Source: Protula sp. h YS-2021
Lineage: Eukaryota; Annelida; Polychaeta; Sabellida; Serpulidae
Direction of reading: 5' to 3'
Length of the DNA: 64,000 bases
Assembly (NCBI GenBank): GCA_949752745.1
Contig: OX457033.1
Location: 17,467,907-17,531,906, forward strand
Positions 12,906 through 22,298 of the stretch are shown piece after piece; the stretch's first letter is position 1, and every line of letters starts with the position of its first letter. Position numbers and translations under genes: made by a program. Below the pieces are notes generated by a model. It searched no databases. It saw only the letters and a program-made list of their open reading frames with translations, and was not told the origin of the DNA.

Positions 12906-15900
12906 CCACCACCATCATCATTATCATCATCATTATTATCATCATCATTATCATCATCATTATCACCATCATCATCACTATCATCATCATAATCATAATC
13001 ATCATCATTATTATCATTATCATCATCAACATCATCATCATCACTATCATCATCATCATCAGTATCATCATCATCATCACCATCATTATCATCATCATCA
13101 TCATCATCATTATCATCATCATCATCATCACTATTGTTACTATTATAACTGTTACTGCTACTACTACTATTATTATTATGCAATTAGCAAAATTCCAACT
13201 TTCATCCGGCATCTATTCGTCTTTTTCAGCACGATAGAGTTAAGATTTTCGTCTATTAGTAAAGAATTAACACACAAGGAACACACATGCCAACGCGCGA
13301 AATCGCCTGTAGGGAAATTATTGGAAAATACAGAAAAGTTATTGCAAATAAATAATAATATCTATCAGTATGTTCGAGCCAGGTACATAGTCCCTCTCAA
13401 TTAAATACAAGCCACGGGCAATAACTCGGCTGATTTACAGGCAATTCAGTTCAACATGTACATCATCCTTTTCTTCAAAAGCTCATCCATTTATTTCTGC
13501 AACACATTGCAGGGTTGAGATTCCGCGGTCGCCCGGTCGCCTGGTGGCCCGGTCGCCCGTGGCGACCACTTTTGGTTCGGGCGACCAACTTTTTCGAGTT
13601 GGTGGCCAGAGTGGCGACTAACTTTTTTCTGAGTATTTTCAGGAAAATACTGTTGTTTTTGTTGTTGTTGTTGCTGTTTTTTTTTTCAAGTGGGGCGGGC
13701 TAGACAAATTTTGTAAAAATTGATCGGGCCACTAACTTTTGTGTCGGGCCACTAACTTTTTAAAGAAAATGTTACGTAGTCTCAAACCTGCATTGTTCAT
13801 AAATAACCATTCAATTGAATTAAACCTCGGAGGTTAGAGTTGGAATTGAGGGATGGGTTCGAACCGAAAGTGAGCACAGAGGCATAGAGGAAACTTGAGG
13901 TACCCCCGCCCCCCCCCCCCCACCCCAGCCGCCCAACTTTCATATCAAGGCGTACTGGAGTACATTTGAGTCATACTTTGAGGGATAACAAGTAGGTCAG
14001 TGAAACTGACTATGTCCCCCGCCGTACAATCCCAGTATTTGATTTTGTTAGGTTGGACTACAACCCTTCGTATCATATTCGTGATTTTTAAATTCAAGCT
14101 GGGCCAATATCCTTGGGCCGACAGGGCTCATTTACAATACCGACCTTTGTTGGTTCCAATACTTCCTATATCTAAAAGATTTCAACAATCGATCTAGAAT
14201 TGTAGGCTTGAGTGTGTTAAGAAACTCATTCGACTGAGTAGGGATGGGGAAAATTTTTGAAGTTCAGCTGGGCCAATGTCCTTGGGCCTACATGGCTCAT
14301 TTACAATACCGATCCTTGCTCGTTCCAGTACTATCCATATATACAATATCTTAACAATCGGTGGAAAAATGTAGGCTTGAGTGTGTTAACAAACTCATTC
14401 GACTGAGTAAGGATTGGGAAAATTTGTGAAGTTCAGCTGGGCCAACGTCCTTGGGCCGACATGGCTCATTTACAATACCTATCCTTGTTCGTTCCAGTAC
14501 TATCCATATATACAATATCTTAACAATCGGTGGAAAAATGTAGGCTTGAGTGTGTTAACAAACTCATTCGACTGAGTAAGGATTGGGAAAATTTGTGAAG
14601 TTCAGCTGGGCCAATGTCCTTGGGCCGACATGGCTCATTTACAATACCGATCCTTGTTCGTTCCAGTACTACCCATATATACAATATCTTAACAATTGGT
14701 GGAAAATTGTAGGCTTGAGTGTGTTAACAAAAAAAGTGTCGACAGACGGACAGACGGACAGACAGACGGACAGACAGACAGACGGACAGACGGACAGACA
14801 AACCCGAAAACTATAGTCCCCCGGCGGGGGACTAATAAAAGCGGAGATGGACTCTCGCATTATGAACTATTTCTTCTGGTCTGTAAGGCTGTCGGTCTGT
14901 GACTTTCCTCACTTCTCTGATTACAACCTCAGTTTTATGTAAAAAAATTAAATGTAAAGGAAAAACTTTTGGCGAACTCCGACTGCTGGCAACAGAAGCA
15001 GACAACAGAATGTTTTATAAAGAGTACAAGAAGAAAAAAAATCACGGATTTGTTTTCTCAAGTGTTCTGTCCTATTTTTACTGTTAACAAGGCATGCCTT
15101 AGTAAAACGCCAGCAAATATAACTCTTTCTCTTTTGTATTTTTCTTTACTAAAATCCATTCTTTTTTGTGTGTTTTTGTTTCTGTTTGTTTTTATTTTGC
15201 GTTTTTCTTTAGTGGTTTTCCTTCTTTTTTTGCCTTTATGCGCTTCATGTTCTTGTCATGTTGCATTTTGCGCATGTCTGCCGTGGCTAGAACGGAAACA
15301 TGCGCAGACACAACAGGAGAGATCTACGAGGATTGATCACCTTTCGCTGGTAATCCTTGTGCTATTAAGGATGATGAGCGATGCGAGTGTTGATGCCGCA
15401 AAGCACATGTCTGAGACTATGTGATCTGTCTGTTAATGATATTTTTTGTTGTTTTTCTTTTCTTCTAAACACGGATAAGATGCGTACGTTGAACTTCTTG
15501 AAGTAAAATTTACATGATTCTACGCACATATTTTTCGCGTGTGTGATTCTACGTGTATAATTATTCTATGTGCAAAAATTGGCCAGAATTTAAAGTGGGT
15601 TTGAAGTGTATTTCAATTAAGTAACTGGTTAGAAGGAATACTGGGTTTACGGACCCGGATTCGCAACCTGTATATTTGAGATAACTGTACACATTTACAT
15701 ACACGCTTGCGTACAAAGATAAATACATAACTATGCATGCATACAAAGGGACTTGTAACTGCGGATTCAGGGGCTTGAAACTTTACAAGTAATCTATCGG
15801 AATATGCAGTGTCATCTGTTCATAAAAACGACGACTGAAAACAACGAATACCCGGTTTCAACATACATAAAATGAAGAAAAAATCGCAAAAAAAAACAAA

Positions 15901-18900
15901 AAAAACAGAAAAATTAGGGAAAGCTTTGTTAATTTTTTTTTAATATACCCAGTCACCCAGTCTGCTGTGACTTACTTGCCATCAGCCAAATCAGCGTTGA
16001 ATTCAGGCGACTTCGCTTTACCTGGCCGTCCTTCATTATCCTCGTAAAGCAAGTAGGGGTTTTTTGACAGTTCAAGCGCCAGCACTTCTCTTGAGGACAA
16101 GCCACCGTACATACTGAACAAAAATCCTTTGGTATCTCGATTCGGCCGCACGGTAGTCACGATGGAAAAATCGATGGGAAAACCATCTGTAAATGAATAC
16201 ATATCATAACCTTCACTTCTGTCAAGCATGCATAATTCTAAGTTTTGACAATTTGTTGCACAACGTGTTTCGTTCAAGAGCTTCGGAGTAACTTTACCCA
16301 CATAATAATGCACACATAATATTGAGTTATTAAAATACGTCAGAAATGCGGCAAATTTTGGTTGTTATTTGGACAAGCTTTTAACGAATGTGGCAAATTT
16401 GTCAGAAATACTGACGAATTAGAGGCAAAACTGACGACTTTTTGACAATCTTGACAAACTGATCAGCCACTTTGGCGCAATATTATTAGTAGGTCTAGAA
16501 ATGATAGGTGGCCCACTTAAAACACTAATATTGGTGAGCCGGGGAGCTGACGACGGTACCAAATACACAAAATTAAGTTATTTTGAGCCAATATGAAGTA
16601 ACATTGACCGGCACGAAAATATTACATTTTAGGTCAACATTTCGTAACCGGTCAATAATGTAAGGTCGAAACAAGTCAATATATGATTTTCTGTATATTA
16701 CTTACTGAAAAATAACTGCATCTATCCGAATGCACGTTTTGGTCAGCATTAAAAAAATACTGGCTTGCGAATCGATCAGTCAGATCATAGCTTTTATCAA
16801 ATCATGTGACAACGTTATATGATAACTAGTACCCCTGGATACAAAAAAGGCTATTCCAGTCGAATTCCCTCGTGGGTCGGCGGAACAAAAAAAAGCCTAA
16901 TACTTGACAGATCGAACTGCCGTAGAGGTTAGCTTGAAACATCAGGTCGAAAAGAGTTCACACAGAAACAGAAGGACATTGCGCAGGTGTCTGAAAGGGG
17001 AGCTTCTCGTTCAAGTTCTAGTTATTAAGAAAGTAAACTGATTTTTTTTTAATGATAAGATATAGAATCGAACACTTCGAGGTGTCTGAGGTGTACATGT
17101 TCCATGAGAATTTTACAGTTACCGGGGAAAATATTGGGTGCTGCTACGCTGAGCATGGCTTGACTCGTGATCTCGTACGCCAAGTCCGGTCGTCTTTGCT
17201 CGCCCTCATCGCCACGCGAGTCGCAGAATCCCACCACTTCTTCAACGCCTTCGTTCCGAGCCGCAGTCCGTATGTCGACCGCTGTAAGTAAGTCAACCGT
17301 CCCTGCAAGTAAGACAAACCAAGAAGCATAAGAGTAAAGGGGTGCAGTGATACAGCGGTGTGTTAGTCGCTTTGGGAGCGAGAGGATCTGAGTTCAAACC
17401 CTGATATTTGAGCTCAGGTCTTGGTATCTTATATATTACCACGCGTATGCCTCCCCCCCCCTCCAAAAAAAAAAAAAAGAGGAGAAAGGGGGTAATTTTG
17501 AGGCCAGACACGGTTTCCGCGGTGTGCCAACGTCATTATAAAGGGGACGGGGGTATTTTCCATTCAATACTCCGCGTTTACTACAAAAATGGGCTATTTC
17601 GGAATTTCACTGCGCGCTTGGTTAAAAGAGGTGGCATTGTTTCAACATGAACACTCCTCGTTTAGATATTGTTTTAAAAAGTCATGGAAACGCATGGCAA
17701 CTAGCTGGAACGTGAGTGGCGCCCCGGATTTTGGACACGCATGGTAACCAGTTGACACGTGAGTGACGCCCCGGATCATGGACACCCATGGTAACCAGTT
17801 GTCACGGGCGTGGCGCCCTGCATCATGGACACCCATGGTAACCAGTTGGCATATAAGTGGCCCCCATGGGGTTCAAACCTAGTTCAAGGAGCCATTATTT
17901 GAAATTTATATTCCTCGCATACCAGAAATAAATGATGGCAATCCGAGTGTTATAGCCTGCTGGTTGAAGTAGAATGAATGAGCAGTACTTGGACCTGAAA
18001 ATCGCTAAAAACCGCTATTGTTCATCATTACTATTTAGCGATGAATCGTTTCCCTTACGCCGTCAAATATGTGAGGCACAAGCTGTGATATAAACAAACA
18101 TTTCTTACTCCCACAGGAGTGAGGGGAAGGGACTTGATATCATATGTGTTACCATGTGTGTCCAGAAAAAAGACTGAGAATGGGAGGGGGGATGGGGTGG
18201 GGAGAGCTAATTTTCAGAAATTAACAAATAACTTTTTTTCAAACTTAGCACTCCGCGTTTAGGGGACGTTTCCATGAACACGCATGGTAACGGGTCAGTA
18301 CATGAGTTCACCCCCCCCCCCCCCCCTCTGCCTGGTTCTTACTCTGAGTTTTTTTTTTTTTAAATATAATATAAAGCAGGAATACATACGAGTCAATGAG
18401 TGAGATATTTTGTACTACTGTTTAATCTGAGTAATAAGTTGCTGCCAAACCTGCACAAGTATCAACAGCTTATCTGATGTTTACGAGGCATTTTTTTGTT
18501 TGTCTTCGCGAGTTTTGTGATAACATATATGCCTTACTTTGTGTTGATTATACCACAAGTGTTATCATAGGTAAATCAGAATGGTTTTCACTCGCCGCCA
18601 TCATAAAACCGAAAAACTTCACACTTCACCGACGAAATCGGCGTCTTTAAAAACACGAACCCATAAAAGAAAATACTGACAGATGTATTACCTCAATCCT
18701 CGGGACACTGTCTCAATCGCCAACATCAAAGCTCAATGTGTTGTCAAAAGTTGGTCTTTTTTTCAGAGATCTATGTCCCATTTCCACCGCCGCGATTGTT
18801 TTTAAAAACTCATGAGGAAGTATAGGTTTTATCAACGTGTTGAATTCTACATCATTAATTGCATCAGAGATGATATAAGTAGATATCGGCGGGAGATGTT

Positions 18901-20788
18901 CCGGTGGAAATTCTACTCTCAGTGATAAGGCAGTTAAAATCGATAAAAACGTACAGCACCGATGCACCGTAAAACCTCTCCATGTCGGGTATTATTCTCC
19001 ACACCCACGAAACATATACGCATAGTGGACCCAGAACGCACTAGCTGCATGCATTCCCTCCGCTATGACTGATAAATAAAAACCCACATCCCAAAATAAG
19101 AATCAAATGGGTTATTTTTTAAATTCAATGATAGATTCAATGAACTGTTCGGATAATACGGGCCCTTCTATTCTGACTTAAAAGAAAAAGGGGAAATGCG
19201 GTTAAAACAACTGCAGTTTGTGGTTTTTAACCGCAGTTTATCTTGCAGCCAAAATAACATCAAAATCTTTAAATCAAGGGAGGCCTTTCATCAAAGTAAA
19301 CTGGCTGACTTTTTTTCAAGGGAAAATACACCCACGTCTGGAGACGAAGTTCTCGGCTGCACTGCATGACGAGAAAGAGTCAATGGTGAAGCAGGATTTT
19401 CATTTGAAGATACTCTTCCCTGGACCCTGGACAAAACCTCGTTTTAAAATGAACAGAAATTAGCGAGCTTTAACTTTATTTGCCCAAAGAGCCAAAAACC
19501 AAACTGCTCGGAAAACTTTAAACTGCAATGGTATTCTATGGAGGCTCAGTGATGAAGAGACGAAGTAGTCTAATTAAAGACAAGCGGTATTTGCCTCGAA
19601 ATTTAAAAGCGATTTAACGAAAGGTACTGGCGTTTTGAGAACCCGGGACACTACCATTTTGCTTAACCCCCCCCCCCGCCCCCCTCCCCCCCAAAAAAGT
19701 GTCTGCCAGCCTCGGAAGTTTCGAAGATATGCACATTATAAATTTCAGGATAAAAGTCCTGATTATCAAATTTGCAATGTGAAATTCCCCCCCCCCCCCC
19801 CCCCCTAGAACAACAGATCGAGATCCTGCCTTAATGGCTTTGATTGCCTCAAATGTTTTTCAGAAGTAAAAACCTGCTGGCTGTATTTTTCTCGGGAACA
19901 TTTTTTGGGCAAAGAGCTAACAAGTTAATTTGCCAAAGAAGAGTGTGTGAGACAACTAAATACTTTAAAAACATATGATCGTGAAAAACACATGAACATT
20001 TCCCCTATTACTTGTTCCGTTTAAAATATATAAACATTGCAAGTTTACTAAACCTACTGCTTGAATAAACATCACGACACTACGTATTAAATTCAGCTGA
20101 ACCGCATCTCCAGTTTCCAGAGATGCTCAGTTCTGGCAAAGCGCTTCAGGAAACACAAGCAGACATCGCCACGTAGCAGTGTCTATTTCACGATTAAGGC
20201 CACACTCGATGGTTTTGACGAAGACCCAAATTCGAAACATTTACATGTAAAGAATTGTGGGAAACGATCGGAATGAATTTAGCTATGCTTCATATTTTTT
20301 CGTCATTGCGTTGTGATTCAAATTTTTGTTTATTCACTCTTTTCCCACAGCAATGATGTGTGTACAAGTCAGAAACCTTGAACAAAATTAGCCCGAGTGT
20401 CTATAATAACAAGAACTTCTCAACTGGAATGTGAACTACATTTTTTAAAAATATGACCGCAAAATCTTTATTTTTTCCTATTGAAAACTTTGAAAATCAC
20501 ATTTATTGAAATTAAAAGAGTATCAGGTGAAAACTGTGAGCAGACGAGACCCGAGGCTATTAATCCAAGCTATTTCCCCACATTAAAAAAGTCTTGCGTA
20601 GATCCCTGTTTAAGTCACAGCAGAAAGAAGGTAAACTAGACGTATCAGCTTCAACACGTTTGTCAACAAGGCATTAAGAGATGTGGGGCATTTAGTTTGG
20701 GAGTTGAAAGAAAATACTAAAGGTAAACATCAAATACACGTATTCTACAAAATGTTCGTTTTTATAAATTTTTCATTTTCTACATAAC

Positions 20789-20825
<37 letters not shown>

Positions 20826-22228
20826 TTTTTTTTTTTTTTTTTTTTAGCTCCAGTGAAAATAAGTAATCGCTTTATCGACGTATAGATTCATGCTTTGCCC
20901 TGTAAATGACACACAAGACAAACACCCCCTCCAGATTTGAGGAGAAAACTCCATCACTGAACCTGCCCGCATTTCGAATATACGTGGTCGCCGCATAGAT
21001 AGACTGGGTGTTTTATATTGGATTCGGGTACACTATGTAAGTACTTTGAACGAACCGCGTAGCGTTGACTTCATTGGCCTTTCTCACGTGCCCGAATCTG
21101 CTACAAGGCATAACGACAAAATGATCAATCGCTATTGTAACACAAAAGCTCAAAATCACGTCAAAATAGAGAGGGAATAATCATTTTCCCTCTGACATAC
21201 TGTACAGTAAAACCTGCCTACACCGGACAACGGGGGGACTGGCGGATTTTGTCCGGTATATAGAGATGTCCGGTATTTCAGGGGTCATGTAAACCAATGG
21301 GAAAAAACGGGACTGAGAATTCTTGTCTGGTATTGGCAGTTATCCGGTATTTCAGGGTTTGTCCAGAAGAATGTTTTACTGTATTTTACAATGTTATGTC
21401 GCCGGCGGGGGGGGGGGGGGGGAGAGGGCACTCGCGTACCTTATCTCGCCTGGGACCCCCATCCCCCCTTCCGCGTTTTTCTGGACACGAATGGTAACAC
21501 ATATCATACCAAGTGCCCGCCCCCCGCCCCTCCTCCCCCGGGGTTATGTAACGCATAAAGGATTTCATCATAAACCCTTTGTCAGTGCTACTATGGTATA
21601 TGATATACTATATCCCTGTGACAATCGTATAAATCCGGCTAGTTAAGCTGTGTTATAAATTTCACTTCTTGAGTCATATACGGCATTGCATTTTATTACT
21701 CAGTGCATGCTATAGGGTTGTATTCCACAAACGAACGATGTTCTTAATCACAATTAGAGCGACCAGTGCACTCAAACGTCAGTGCCATCGAGCAAATATT
21801 ACTTTTAATTCAAATTGTGTTGTTTATTTTTAGCAGAAATTACATTAATATAACTCTGATTCCAGACATTTATCTGACTCAGGTACTGCTAACTACAGTA
21901 CAATCTTTTATAACGACATTGGATCTATAAACACAAACTTATTATGACTAAACATCTGGACCCATATAGAGTTTTTGATACTATCGGTTATAACGGTATA
22001 TTGGGTGTCTCGACATCAGTGCTCAGTCTAGGTCATGGTTAGACAAGTTTACAGTGTGGGTGGGGATGAGGGTTAAATACTAACTCCGTACACACATGAG
22101 AAAGGTAACTTGCAATGATATCATTTCCGAGTCACATCGCCATTCAAACTTGAATGTTTGCAATGGTGGTTCTTATTCTGATACCAACTAAACGGTTTTA
22201 AATACATATAAATAGAATATATATATAC

Positions 22229-22298
<70 letters not shown>

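Noticed and set aside
12803..13212. Asp-rich, Met-rich and Ser-rich frames of more than 120 residues
   Set aside because: Pure translation of the (TCA)n repeat; there are no flanking motifs.
14583..14902. Thr/Asp/Gly/Gln-rich frames at the end of the 169-bp array
   Set aside because: Translation of the GACA/GACG tetramer repeat.
18713..18967. Signal-like frame HRCCTFLSILTALSLRVEF on the minus strand as an alternative collagen first exon
   Set aside because: It begins at GTG, not ATG, is not followed by an in-phase donor, and the exon at 22316-22403 fits the phase and the start exactly.
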